64,000 bases of DNA from Arenicola marina (Eukaryota; Annelida; Polychaeta; Arenicolidae): the NCBI GenBank assembly GCA_964019135.1, contig OZ025260.1, positions 23,368,254-23,432,253 on the forward strand. Direction: 5' to 3'. Below, one piece after another: positions 24,184 through 45,496 of this stretch. Each line of letters starts with the position of its first letter. The first letter of the stretch is position 1. A model generated the notes under the pieces. That model worked only from the letters and a program-made list of their open reading frames with translations. It did no database searches and was not told the origin of the DNA. The position numbers and the translations under genes are program-made.

Positions 24184-24421
24184 AATGAATGTTTACTTTT
24201 TGTTGTAATAGTAACTTTAAATTAAGAGTCATAAAGAGTTATAAAGTCGAGATTTATTACATAAGACCTCCATGTGACGGAAAATGTATGATTTACCGGG
24301 TGGACTCCAGTTAACTTTTTGTTAATTAGAACATTCAACAGTTCAACGTTTGGTGGAATTATTATTTGTCAATCTGAATCTGTGCTTTCAGAAATTCACC
24401 TTCACTCGACCCAACTACAAC

Positions 24422-25744
24422 ATGGAGCGGAAACTGAGGATGTTCTGTAATCTGTCAAGGTACCAGTTGTTTGTCTTGTTCAACGGCTTCGTGACCGTCC
24501 TGCGCGCCATCTACTGGTGGCTGACGGGACGAGCGGCGGAGATTAAAGCTCACCAGGCCGTCTACGCAACATCCGCCCATAAAATGGGATTCGCCTACAA
24601 GTTTCGGTTGGATTTGGTGTGTAGTCCGGGACGGCATAACTTTGGACTCTACCACGAGGAGTTTGTCCATCCGGAGTACGTTCTTCGTGACGAGGTCAGC
24701 CTCATGCAGATCACGACGACGGAAGCCATCTTCATAGAGAGCAAGAAGGACGCCTTGCCGGCCTACAAAGCCTGCCACAACTTCCTGTTCAACGGACAGT
24801 GGGCAACTGCCCACAAAGTCATCACCATGCCGCTGAAGTCGATGCTGCGACTGGCTCAGGATATAGAAGAAGAGGGAACCAAGGTAATCTTCATCTATAA
24901 CCAGGGTAGGGTCGGGTCCACTCTGATGACTGGTATCTTTGAACACACCAACCGCTGCATCACATTCTCCGAGCCTCACCCCCTGAATGCCGCATGCAAA
25001 CTGGTCTTAATCGACAAGATGTTTGACAAGAGAGAGGGATTGGCTTTCATCCGGAACACGCTGCGTGTGCTCTGCAAGCCCTGCAGGAGCCTTCCGGACA
25101 AGATCCTGGCCTACGTCATCAAGCCCAAGGCGTCAACTATTGCTGCCGCCGATCTGATAGAGGAGGCGATGCCAGAATCCATTCCTCTCTTCATGTATCG
25201 GGATCCAGTGGCAGTGGGACAGTCCTTCCGTCGACTCGCCGAAGCCGTTCCTTCCTTGAAGATGATGTGCTATTTGATCGAGCTACAGATTCCTAACCTA
25301 ATCTACAGGTATGTATCGGTCACTGGTCAGGTGGCGGTCGTGTTCAAGGGATTCACGCCAAGAGCCGGCACCGGGCTGGAGTGCGGCTATTACCTGTCTA
25401 TGGCCATGCCGCACTACATGGATCTGATGCGAAAGAAAGGACTCCATATTCCCGCCATTCGCTACGAGGACCTCCGCGACCACCCCAAGGCGATGGTGCA
25501 TAAGATCGTTAAGTTGTGCGGTCTTCCGGATTCCCTGGTGGATCCCGCTCTGGAGGCCATGGACAAGGACTCACAGGGTTCCACGGACTTCAGTCAGAAG
25601 CTACTCCGCCAGCTGATGCCGGTGTTGCCCAAGCCGACGCCAGAGTTCTTTGATGAGATGAGGGTGGAGGCCAAGAGGCTGGGGGTCCCGGAGCCTGAGG
25701 TCTGGACCAGGGACTACCACGTTGAGAACAGTATTGTGCCGTAA
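24422..25744 (+). CDS. Sulfotransferase-like type II membrane protein (copy 2)
   Basis: The second copy of the 440-aa sulfotransferase-like gene, with a protein identical to the unit 1 copy. The same signal-anchor helix, GRVGST loop and RDPVAVGQS motif are present. The start ATG lies 30 bases after the same TTTCAG acceptor. Promoter-proximal sequence and 3' end are also duplicated, so this copy should be expressed like copy 1 if the duplication is real. Identity at protein level, and apparently at nucleotide level, points to very recent duplication, gene conversion or a duplicated haplotype in the assembly. Confidence 0.85.
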   Translation: MERKLRMFCNLSRYQLFVLFNGFVTVLRAIYWWLTGRAAEIKAHQAVYATSAHKMGFAYKFRLDLVCSPGRHNFGLYHEEFVHPEYVLRDEVSLMQITTTEAIFIESKKDALPAYKACHNFLFNGQWATAHKVITMPLKSMLRLAQDIEEEGTKVIFIYNQGRVGSTLMTGIFEHTNRCITFSEPHPLNAACKLVLIDKMFDKREGLAFIRNTLRVLCKPCRSLPDKILAYVIKPKASTIAAADLIEEAMPESIPLFMYRDPVAVGQSFRRLAEAVPSLKMMCYLIELQIPNLIYRYVSVTGQVAVVFKGFTPRAGTGLECGYYLSMAMPHYMDLMRKKGLHIPAIRYEDLRDHPKAMVHKIVKLCGLPDSLVDPALEAMDKDSQGSTDFSQKLLRQLMPVLPKPTPEFFDEMRVEAKRLGVPEPEVWTRDYHVENSIVP

Positions 25745-25790
25745 GGTTCTAATCTCTGTCTAGTGTCTAGCGCAGGGGGAGAACCATTAG

Positions 25791-25943
25791 GCTGTCACAT
25801 GCTTGATTCTTCAGTTACCACGTGAACCGAAGCATTATTATACTGCAGCATGCTTCAGTATTCCGTTCTTATATGGACCGAAGCATTATGCCTTAACATG
25901 GTTAATTGAACTGAAGAATGCTACCTTGCCTCGTTAATTGTCA
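25791..25943. repeat. 47-50-bp E-box-bearing repeat, sulfotransferase 3' region, unit 2
   Basis: The duplicate of 8668-8820. Confidence 0.68.
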
Positions 25944-26234
25944 TGCATGGTTGTTTGCAGTTGCAATTCCATGTTTAACATTGCTCTTTTACGACATTAT
26001 GTTTCTGTAATGCAGTTTGTAAGTTGCATATGGACTTTACTATGGATTTTACGCAAGTTAACGTACTTAAAAGACATTACCGAATAACAATGGGTTAAGT
26101 CCTCTTTTATTATGCGGTCACGTAGTGTTCTTTAGACATTCTCTTATACGTAGCACCCCTTAATCTGTGTTTACTTGTGCCGTTCGTTTGATACATAACT
26201 TGAGGTGGTCATTCACGTGTTGTCTATAACATAG

Positions 26235-26283
26235 CAAATAAATCAAGCGTATACAAAAAACATTTTTATATGTGCTTTATTAT
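26235..26283. terminator. Overlapping convergent polyadenylation signals, unit 2
   Basis: Identical block between sulfotransferase copy 2 and the formin stop at 26304. Confidence 0.6.
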
Positions 26284-26303
26284 TATTAATATTATTATTA
26301 TTT

Positions 26304-35432
<9,129 letters not shown>

Positions 35433-35580
35433 GACGGTTATTGTGACGTCACTCGTCATTGTGTGGCGCGAACTAAAATAGATAGGCCGAATTACGTTGC
35501 TTTTAACATCGCACAAAAAGGTGTTTTCACTGCTCTGCTTTCGCCCTGCACTGGCTTTCGCGTTAGTCATATTTGTTTGG
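35433..35580 (-). promoter_or_regulatory. Candidate formin promoter/5' UTR, unit 2
   Basis: The same arrangement as in unit 1: CRE TGACGTCA at 35444-35451 and GCGCGAA further up, immediately 5' of the MATDTL start. Confidence 0.4.
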
Positions 35581-38500
35581 CATAATGCGCGGCACTGGAC
35601 ATAATTATGTCTTTAATGTATAGTTATTCCGCTCGTATACGTGCTGAAACGTCGTTTCACAAAGGACATTTACAGCAAGGGTCGTCGCAGCGAAAACGAT
35701 CGTAGTGCGTAGTGCGTACTTTAGCAGTCAGAAACTCAGCTCTATTTTAGCTGTGAGCAGAGATCGTATAGTACCTTACAAAGTCTCTGCTACCAGGCCT
35801 CCCCACCCCTTAAAGTCTGGACCCGGCAATGAATGCAGAAACGAGACGGGTTAATCCGTCCATTGCCTAAAGGGGTGGGGGGGGGGGGGAGGGAATTGCG
35901 ACCGAGGGCTGCACCAAATTGACGACCGGAGGATAGGTCCACGCATCAGAGCGACAAAATGAGGCATTGAAAAACGGCGTTCTTCCTGAAAAAAGGGCGA
36001 GAGGGGCGGGGGGGGGGGGGGCATGCCTGAGACGGGCTAAATTTAGCATTGTTACAATGTTGCGCAATGTTACTTTGAATTCAAATTATATGTGACATTT
36101 ACTTTAATGTCCAGTGCGTACCTCGTTTGTACGCTGGTGGGAAAACATGCTGTAGGCTTTTGGTTTGGGGGGGGGGGGGGGGGGGGGTGGGGGTAATAAA
36201 ATGCTATTTTCACCTTTAAAATCTACTCGGAAAGATTTGCAATTGATTTGTTATCTATGTCGCCGTTCCCTACAGTCTCGCTTGATTTATGTTCTTTTCC
36301 GGCAAACCCGCTCTATGTAGGGTAGGGTGGGGCAAGACGCCCAGGCTGGGTAATACGCCTATGCCCAAAATAGTTCAGGCGCGCATGTTCCGGAAGACTG
36401 AGTGAGGCACACGTGTCACGTGATCATAGCCGAACGTCTGCTGCAGGCGTGGGGTCGAGTTATGCGAAAATAAGTATAACATTGACAATTTCCTATTATG
36501 ATCTCCTTTGTTGTAAAATTGTTCGAGAATTATTGGCTCACAATAGCCGACATCATGAATCAGGTCTGATTTCCAGGTGGTCAGTCACAATAACCTTTTT
36601 TATAAGCTGTAACGATGTGTCTGCGATTGTTACATAAAGGCGGACTAGGCTAAAAACACATTACTGTTGTCCAATGGGGGGGGGGGGGGGGCAAAATACC
36701 TACTTCATTTTAGTGCAAACCACCTACCAGATTATTCTGTCAATTCTGTTATTCAAAATATATTTCTTGTTTAACACATAAAACGAAAATTCGCCTACTT
36801 TATTAATGTTTATCATAATAGAATATAATAGAATTGCTTAAAGCTGCTCATATATATATTATTCATCTATATCATGACTTTTTTTATAAACCGGACGTTT
36901 TGCTACCGATGTGGTGCCAAACCCCCCAAAATAAAATTTTACCTTTTTGTTTTCCACGCCTTACGATTAATATTTACAAAGAAATTGATGTATCATGAAC
37001 GTACAAAAATGCACAGAACAGGAATAAATATGGCGCATCTTGCTTAAGGTAGGCGTTTTGTACCACTCCGCCCCTGGTTACCCCCCACCCCCCGTTCGGT
37101 CGTTCAAACTTTTCAGCAAAATATCAGTGTTTCATGTCATGTTTTCATGTCTTTCCTGTCCGCTCTATTGAGGTATCTGTTTAATCACGGGGGGCGGGGG
37201 GGTGGGGGGATCAGGGACCCGTGCCCCACCAGATTGGTTTAATGGTCCCCCCCCCTCAGGGGGTAGTGGTAGTCTGTCACAGAGACTCAGAGTCAGTTAG
37301 CAACTTGTCGTTGTCAAGCCCGTCAAACCGGTACATTGTTAATTAAACCGAAACTGACCGAAACCGACCGGCATATATCATTGTGCAATACGACAGCGAC
37401 AAATTGAATTTACGAATTTTCGTATAAAGTCACATTCGGCAACAAAGTCATATTGATATTAAATATTCATACGACAATTTTTACAGTTAACAACAGTCAG
37501 GTGACAGCCGACGATAAGGCCACAACCTAGGTGGTTGCCTTCCCCCCCCCCGGGGGGGGGGAGGGGGGGCGGGGGTACTTAATACATTGCTGGCTTTGGC
37601 GGGATTCGGCGGTAAAGGGCCCCCTTTTTCATCGCCAAAGTCCGCTCGGTCGGGGCGTTTTATCGCCAACATCCGTTTGGAAGGGGTATTTTTTGCCCGT
37701 TGACCCGCTCTACGTCCAAGCAGTTCCATGCAAACCCCAGCTCGGTTTACTCTTTTTTCCCGGCAAACCCGCTCTATGAACGCATTTTCCTCGTTGTAAC
37801 ATGCCTAATTCTTCATTTACCACGTGCACGAAGCATTACGCTGTAACATGCCTAATTATTCAGTTACCACGTGAACCGAACCATGTTGCCTAGCCTCCTT
37901 CATTTTCCGGCAAAGTTACTGCAAAATTGAAGCTGTAGATAAAAAGTTGTTATAATTATGGAGCCTTAATATATTTGAATTATTTTGCGTAATATCAATT
38001 TACACATCTTGTAAGTATCTTTCGCTCATGTACACATGTCTTGCACTGTTTCGCAGGGAAGCCAAGTATTTCCAGTATATTAATTGATCATATGTCGATA
38101 TAAGGCTTAGTTTGCTAGTACTCAAATCTGTACCATTAAAGTGAATATCATGACCAACAAAATTAACAGGTCCAATCTGTCTCAGGCATTCTTTACTTTC
38201 TTTAGTTACACAGTGTTATTTCGTTACAGTCATGGTAGCAACGGGGCCAGGAGTGCAGGGGGGGGGGGGGGAGCTAATATATACCCTTGCCCCTTTCCCA
38301 CCATTTTTATTTCATTGTTTTTCCTTGTAATTTTTGTGAGGTGGGGTGGAGACATGGGTCGTAACGCAAGGCGATATACGACATAAATTGTTTCATTTAA
38401 CTAAAGCGCTAAGCAAGTATGGGAGTACAAAATAGGTGGCAAATTGAATCATTTATCCCTTTGCCCATTCCCGAATCACACACACACTTAACAACATATG

Positions 38501-38759
38501 GGAAACTCCGATTAACAGGATGTGAGAGACGATTCCATATATCCCGATGACACGTTGCAGCCGCCAAACCGCGTCCAAGCATCACGTCCAGTCCGGAGAC
38601 GGTTTGGTAGTAGGGCCAAAACGCTAATCCCCACCAGTTCAACACGGCTGATGCCAGAGACCCAATCAATGGGAGGGGGGGGGGGGGGTGGGGGGGCAAT
38701 CAATTCATTCTGATCGTGATCTCGTGGAGTAAAGATGGTTTTTAAAGGCTTAGAATTCT

Positions 38760-39290
38760 AACGCCAACCATGGCCGACATGACTTGAAACCGCTGAACGT
38801 TCGTGATGTGGCAAGAATGCAGCCACTTCAAACAGGAAAAGGAGAGTGGCGAGAAGCAACTGTCACCAAACAACTGAAAAGCCGTACATTTGAAATGCAA
38901 GGAGATGCAGGGACGGTCTACAGGAGAAACAAAGAGTATTTGCGATATGTCTCAAAGTCTGATCACCATCTGTCAGACGATGACTGTACTGCGTTAGTGG
39001 CAGTCCGCATACCGACGAGGACCATCGCCACACCGCCAGAACCACCGCGTCCAGCAGTTCCGGATCATGTACGTCATGTCCAGATCATGTTCGTCATGTC
39101 CGGATCCTGTACGGCATGTGTGGATCATGTACATCATGTCAGGATCATTACGTTATGTCCGGATCATGTACGTCATGTCTGGATCATGTAAGTCATGTCC
39201 GGATCATGTACAGGCAGAACAAGCCACCGAGATTTATCGAACAAGATCCGGGAGAAGTGTAAAGAAAGTTGGGACGCTATATCTGCAAAG
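38760..39290 (+). mobile_element. Ty3/gypsy-type pol tail fossil, unit 3
   Basis: The third copy of the same fragment. The following ~665 bases present in units 1 and 2, including the LTR-like stretch, are deleted here. Confidence 0.6.
39058..39210. repeat. 20-bp minisatellite, unit 3
   Basis: As in unit 1, with a few substitutions. Confidence 0.88.
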
Positions 39291-39560
39291 AAGGGGGGGA
39301 GGGTTACGGGGGTTGCAACCGCCCCCTCCCCCCTTGGGAACCAGAACATACAACATACATATTAACATACATGTTAAAATCCCAAGTTTTCAGAGAGCAC
39401 CCCCCCCCCCCCCCCTTGGGAAACTGAACATACACTGTTTAAGTCGGGTTTTCCAAGCCCTCCCCCCGTCGCAAGTTTTTCAGAGAGCACACCCCTCGGT
39501 CGGAAGTTTTCAGAGAGCAACCCCCCCCCCCCCCTTGACAAATTCCTAGGTCCCCCCCCT
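39290..39560. mobile_element. Small G/C-rich nonautonomous element, unit 3, 5' truncated
   Basis: The same element lacking its GTGGCGGATC start, which shows that unit 3 suffered a deletion whose right end falls inside it. Confidence 0.5.
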
Positions 39561-39899
39561 GCTAGCTACTAGGTTTACATGGAGAGTTCTGCCAGCCTTT
39601 AAGCATGAACTTGATATATGGTTTATTCATCAGCTCCTCGCTGTATTCAGTTGCACCTTGAATCCATTAAATGTAGATAAACGGTAGATAGACGGTACTC
39701 GTTCCTAGTTTCCGTACACAGGGCGTCATATTACAAGGTCGTTCAAGGGCCCACTTGTTCGGCCCTCACAGAACTGTAAGCCCCAGGCATAGGCTCAAGG
39801 CCCAATCGTCCTGTAGTTGCAAGCAGTAGTGATATGATCGGGCTATGTGTTTTATGTATTGTATAGCGTACTGCTCATATAGACTTGCACACATGTGCA

Positions 39900-39963
39900 T
39901 TTGGGATGGGAAAAATTATAATTGTCGTAGGCCAAAGACAACTATACTTTTTCCCATCCCAAA
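39900..39963. repeat. 27-bp inverted repeat (hairpin), unit 3
   Basis: The same hairpin with one additional mismatch in the left arm (AAAAATTAT for AAAAAGTAT). Confidence 0.88.
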
Positions 39964-39973
39964 TGAAATTTCT

Positions 39974-42390
39974 AATCATATTTTCTAGTATAATAATTTG
40001 CTTCTTCTTTGGGTTTGGAAGGACCGACATATATGTACCATTTTAGGTAACGCTACTGTTTTGAGGATTGTAACTTTCCCAATGAGTGATAGCGTGCCCT
40101 TGCCATATCTGCGTAGCAGTTTGTCCGCTTCTACTGTTTTGAGGTCCTAGTTCTCTTCAATAATGCTATCCGCCTCATTATCAAATTTGATTCCTAGTAG
40201 GGTGAATTTCTGGAACGAATTTACTTGGAGGTTGGGACATATAAGTCTTTTAAATTGAGCTTTTTGTCCCAGCCGCACAGCCTGTGTTTTTTCGACATTT
40301 ACTCTTAAACCAGAACATTTATAAAATCTAATTAGTACGCCGAATAATTCCCGCAGCCAGATTTCTGTTCCATCCCAAAGTACGAAAGTGTCGTCAGCGA
40401 ACAGCCCCAATTTATGCACAAATTCCCTGATCTGAATGCCTTTAATGTTAGGGTTATATTCTTCACCGCCATTGCCATAGGTTCAATTGCAAGGAGGAAA
40501 AGATATGGGGATAGGGGGTCACTCTGTCGGCCACCTCGACCTAGTCTAAAGAAATCAGAGAATATTCCATTCTTGATGACACAACTATGCGCATTCTTAC
40601 ACGTGATATGACCCTAATTTTTTAATGATTCCCCAAAGTTATATGCGTTTAATACCTCTGTTAAATATTTCCATTCTATCGAATCGAAAGCTTTTTCAAA
40701 ATCAATCATTAAAAGTGATCCTGTCCGATTTTGTTCCCTTAGGTATTGCATGATATCATACACTAATCTAGTGTTTTCCCCAATAAAGCGCCCCTTAAGG
40801 AAATCCATTTGATCTGAACTTAGTATCTCATTTAATACTCTTTTCATCCTTAACGCTAAAACTCCAGCCAAAATGTTATAGTCTGTATTCAGAAGAGATA
40901 TGGGTCGCCAATTTTTGAGATACTCCTTTGGTTTATTTCCTTTGGGTAGAACGGTAATAACTCCCTGTCGTTGAGTTATTGATAGTGCGCTTTGGGGTGA
41001 GCAGTTGAGACTGTCCATCACAATTTCACCAATATCCCTCCACCTTCTAAAATTCCACTGACAGCCCGTCGGTGCCTGGTGACTTGTTGTGTTTCATTGT
41101 TTTAACAACCTCCCTCAGCTCCTCTAGAGTGATGCCCCCCTCGCATGACAGTTTCTGTTCTTCGTTTAGTTGGCAAATATTTTCTTTAGTTAAGAAGTGT
41201 TTAACATTCCCCTGAAGGTCGGCGTTTGAAAGCTTTTCATCATACAAGTTTTGAAAATACTGTTTTGGGTAGGGTAATATCTCTACCGGATCTCTAACTT
41301 CATTCCCATTGCATTGGAGCATCTTTATTTGCTTCGAAACAAAATTCTTTCTCTTGAGGCCTAAGAAGTATTTAGTTGGTTTTTCCCCTTCTACGTAAGC
41401 TTGTACTCTGGCCCTTACCAGAATACCTTCTGTTTTATTTTTTCTGATGTCTTCCAACCCCTGTTTTGTCTCATCATAGCAACACTCTATTTCTCTCGTT
41501 AACTTATCGACATTTTCCGTCAGTTGCATTAACTACAAGATATACTTTCACCCCTAACGTTCATTTTAACCATCTCAAACAACATTTGTGGGTTAGTTTC
41601 TTCACCACCACATGATTTGGGATATCTTATACTCTCTGTGATACATTGACGTATTTTTTCAACATATGTTACATCGTGCAGCAGCGAAGAGTTTAATTTC
41701 CAAAAACCAAGACCCCTGTAGTATTATTTTTGAGATCAACCCTAAACGTTACGTTAGAGTGATTTGTCATGAAACCATGGCTTATATTAATTGCTACCGT
41801 CAGATTCTGAACATCGAAGCTTACGAGGAAGAAGTCCAGGCGAGCTCGTTGGCTCTTCCTTTGTGGATTCGTCCAGGTATATTGTCTAATTTTAGGATGC
41901 GGATGTCGCCACGTTTCATGTAAATCCCTGGCATCTGACAATTCATATTCCATCACAAGGTTCCAATCGCCACAGACTATTGTTGAAGCTTTATTATGTA
42001 CCGCAATTTTATTGTAGAGGATTTCGTAGAGTATTGGTTGGTCCTGATTTGGACCATAAACTGTGACCAGTGTCTATAATCCCATAGTTGCCCCTTTATC
42101 CAAATCAAACTCATGGATTTCATAGTCAATTGACTCTCGAAGCAACACTGCGACCCCTCTGTTCTCACTATTGTTTGAGCAAAAAATACCTCCACCGCCC
42201 CTGTCTGCCTTAAATTTTGCTTCAGATACTTCATCACTGTGTGTATCTTGTAGGCAATACACGCCATATCTCTTGTCCTTTATCCAGTTAAATATTTCTT
42301 TTCTCTTTCTATTCGTTGCCAAACCACAAACATTCATGCTAAAAAAGGTAGTTCCCGCCCTAATGGTACCTTACACAAAGAGGCTTAACC
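39974..42390 (-). mobile_element. L1/Tx1-like LINE, broken, unit 3
   Basis: The same LINE at the same place in unit 3. It has NKSPGTDGLSVEF where unit 2 has TGG, and one base lost near 42360. The three copies share all the major breaks. Confidence 0.9.
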
Positions 42391-43164
42391 ACTTGGCCAT
42401 TGTCCTTGTCTGTTTAGACGCTAGGACGCTATTTTCTTTTGCCCCTGACTTTAGGTTTGGCCAATTATCCCATGACACAATTCGTTTTCTGCCTTGAACC
42501 CGTCATGCGTAACGCTATCAACTTGGTATAGGTTCAAAATGGCTATTCCTGCCGATCCGCGTGTGTTTGTTTTTTAAATTGTAGATAATTATACACATGA
42601 TAATCGTTATGAACGGCTATCCTGTCTCGTATGCTGCAAAGCGATAGACTACCCCCCCCCCCTCCCCCCCGTCTCCCGAAAGACGAGTCACCATATTAGG
42701 CTTAGCAGTGATCTTCGGAACTTGTATGGTACTAGTGCGTTTAAACTTCACACCCAGCACGAGCCGCTGTTGAGAGTAACATGATTTTAATGCCTAGAAC
42801 TGAATCATCGATATTGGCCAATCGGTCTACGTAAGAACTTCAGCAGTACTCCCAAATGGATATCTTGTGTTGTCAGGAGACCAGCTGTAATACTAAAGAT
42901 AATTGAACTTGTAGTAACGGTCATTTTCATTTAACAGATTTCGCTCGCGTGATGAACATAAAATAGGCGGATATATGTCTATGCATCTTTCCCTAAATGC
43001 GGTATTTCTGCTTACACTTGTTACTGTTCTCGTGTTATATACCTCATCTATATCATATTTAGAGGAATTACGACCACCCGGAATGAAGAACACCCACATC
43101 AGGTGGCTTGGAATCTTTATTGTGCAATGTGTTTAAAGTTACTATTTCAACAAATTTTGCGGCG

Positions 43165-43386
43165 GGGGTGTTCCGTCAGGATCACGTGAGGCGCCGCGGC
43201 TGTTCGAACAGCTGTAAACACTGTATAACACTCTGCCTCAAGGAGGCGCTGCCAGTCGCGAATCCTGGCCAATAACGAAAGTTAGTCGTTGGCGCTCGCC
43301 CTGGCGGAGATTACTTCATGCGTGTTACGTCACCAGCACATCAACGTCACTGTACACACGTTTTTTCTCCGCCAGATTTGGATCAC
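43165..43386 (+). promoter_or_regulatory. Candidate promoter of sulfotransferase copy 3
   Basis: The same block in unit 3. It has one extra base before the E-box (GTCAGGATCACGTGA), otherwise as in units 1 and 2. Confidence 0.38.
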
Positions 43387-43624
43387 AATGAATGTTTACT
43401 TTTTGTTGTAATAGTAACTTTAAATTAAGAGTCATAAAGAGTTATAAAGTCGAGATTTATTACATAAGACCTCCATGTGACGGAAAATGTATGATTTACC
43501 GGGTGGACTCCAGTTAACTTTTTGTTAATTAGAACATTCAACAGTTCAACGTTTGGTGGAATTATTATTTGTCAATCTGAATCTGTGCTTTCAGAAATTC
43601 ACCTTCACTCGACCCAACTACAAC

Positions 43625-44947
43625 ATGGAGCGGAAACTGAGGATGTTCTGTAATCTGTCAAGGTACCAGTTGTTTGTCTTGTTCAACGGCTTCGTGACCG
43701 TCCTGCGCGCCATCTACTGGTGGCTGACGGGACGAGCGGCGGAGATTAAAGCTCACCAGGCCGTCTACGCAACATCCGCCCATAAAATGGGATTCGCCTA
43801 CAAGTTTCGGTTGGATTTGGTGTGTAGTCCGGGACGGCATAACTTTGGACTCTACCACGAGGAGTTTGTCCATCCGGAGTACGTTCTTCGTGACGAGGTC
43901 AGCCTCATGCAGATCACGACGACGGAAGCCATCTTCATAGAGAGCAAGAAGGACGCCTTGCCGGCCTACAAAGCCTGCCACAACTTCCTGTTCAACGGAC
44001 AGTGGGCAACTGCCCACAAAGTCATCACCATGCCGCTGAAGTCGATGCTGCGACTGGCTCAGGATATAGAAGAAGAGGGAACCAAGGTCATCTTCATCTA
44101 TAACCAGGGTAGGGTCGGGTCCACTCTGATGACTGGTATCTTTGAACACACCAACCGCTGCATCACATTCTCCGAGCCTCACCCCCTGAATGCCGCATGC
44201 AAACTGGTCTTAATCGACAAGATGTTTGACAAGAGAGAGGGATTGGCTTTCATCCGGAACACGCTGCGTGTGCTCTGCAAGCCCTGCAGGAGCCTTCCGG
44301 ACAAGATCCTGGCCTACGTCATCAAGCCCAAGGCGTCAACTATTGCTGCCGCCGATCTGATAGAGGAGGCGATGCCAGAATCCATTCCTCTCTTCATGTA
44401 TCGGGATCCAGTGGCAGTGGGACAGTCCTTCCGTCGACTCGCCGAAGCCGTTCCTTCCTTGAAGATGATGTGCTATTTGATCGAGCTACAGATTCCTAAC
44501 CTAATCTACAGGTATGTATCGGTCACTGGTCAGGTGGCGGTCGTGTTCAAGGGATTCACGCCAAGAGCCGGCACCGGGTTGGAGTGCGGCTATTACCTGT
44601 CTATGGCCATGCTGCACTACATGGATCTGATGCGAAAGAAGGGACTCCATATTCCCGCCATTCGCTACGAGGACCTCCGCGACCACCCCAAGGCGATGGT
44701 GCATAAGATCTTTAAGTTGTGCTGTCTTCCGGATTCCCTGGTGGATCCCGCTCTGGAGGCCATGGACAAGGACTCACAGGGTGCCACGGACTTCAGTCAG
44801 AAGCTACTCCGCCAGCTGATGCCGGTGTTGCCCAAGCCGACGCCAGAGTTCTTTGATGAGATGAGGGTGGAGGCCAAGAGGCTGGGGGTCCCGGAGCCTG
44901 AGGTCTGGACCAGGGACTACCACGTTGAGAACAGTATTGTGCCGTAA
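43625..44947 (+). CDS. Sulfotransferase-like type II membrane protein (copy 3, diverging)
   Basis: The third copy, also intact at 440 aa. The N-terminal two thirds equal copies 1 and 2. Four substitutions cluster within about 60 residues of the C-terminal third: AMPHY to AMLHY, KIVKLC to KIFKLC, CGLP to CCLP and GSTDF to GATDF. Both PAPS-binding motifs are unchanged. The changes begin just before the point (about 45640) where the rest of unit 3 becomes clearly diverged, so they may mark the edge of the older sequence rather than selection. No frame break is seen. Confidence 0.85.
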   Translation: MERKLRMFCNLSRYQLFVLFNGFVTVLRAIYWWLTGRAAEIKAHQAVYATSAHKMGFAYKFRLDLVCSPGRHNFGLYHEEFVHPEYVLRDEVSLMQITTTEAIFIESKKDALPAYKACHNFLFNGQWATAHKVITMPLKSMLRLAQDIEEEGTKVIFIYNQGRVGSTLMTGIFEHTNRCITFSEPHPLNAACKLVLIDKMFDKREGLAFIRNTLRVLCKPCRSLPDKILAYVIKPKASTIAAADLIEEAMPESIPLFMYRDPVAVGQSFRRLAEAVPSLKMMCYLIELQIPNLIYRYVSVTGQVAVVFKGFTPRAGTGLECGYYLSMAMLHYMDLMRKKGLHIPAIRYEDLRDHPKAMVHKIFKLCCLPDSLVDPALEAMDKDSQGATDFSQKLLRQLMPVLPKPTPEFFDEMRVEAKRLGVPEPEVWTRDYHVENSIVP

Positions 44948-44993
44948 GGTTCTAATCTCTGTCTAGTGTCTAGCGCAGGGGGAGAACCATTAT

Positions 44994-45130
44994 GCTGTCA
45001 CATGCTTGATTTTTCAGTTACCACGTGAACCGAAGCATTATTATACTGCAGCATGCTTCAGTATTCCGTTCTTATATGGACCGAAGCATTATGCCTTAAC
45101 ATGCTAAATTGAACTGAAGAATGCTACCTT
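44994..45130. repeat. 47-50-bp E-box-bearing repeat, sulfotransferase 3' region, unit 3
   Basis: The duplicate of 8668-8820 with a few changes (ATGCTAAATTG for ATGGTTAATTG). Confidence 0.66.
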
Positions 45131-45426
45131 GCCTCGTTAATTGTCATGCATGGTTGTTTGCAGTTGCAATTCCATGTTTAACATTGACATTATGTTTCTG
45201 TAATGCAGTTTGTAAGTTGCATATGGACTTTACTATGGATTTTACGCAAGTTAACGTACTTAAAAGACATTACCGAATAACAATGGGTTAAGTCCTCTTT
45301 TATTATGCGGTCACGTAGTGTTCTTTAGACATTCTCTTATACGTAGCACCCCTTAATCTGTGTTTACTTGTGCCGTTCGTTCGATACATAACTTGAGGTG
45401 GTCATTCACGTGTTGTCTATAACATA

Positions 45427-45476
45427 GCAAATAAATCAAGCGTATACAAAAAACATTTTTATATGTGCTTTATTAT
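45427..45476. terminator. Overlapping convergent polyadenylation signals, unit 3
   Basis: The same block between sulfotransferase copy 3 and the formin stop at 45497, unchanged although the flanks begin to diverge about 150 bases further right. Confidence 0.58.
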
Positions 45477-45496
45477 TATTAATATTATTATTATTT

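Noticed and set aside
38141-38386. 81-codon plus-strand frame in the unit 3 spacer
   Set aside because: Contains a poly-G-encoded glycine run and is not kept open in units 1 and 2.
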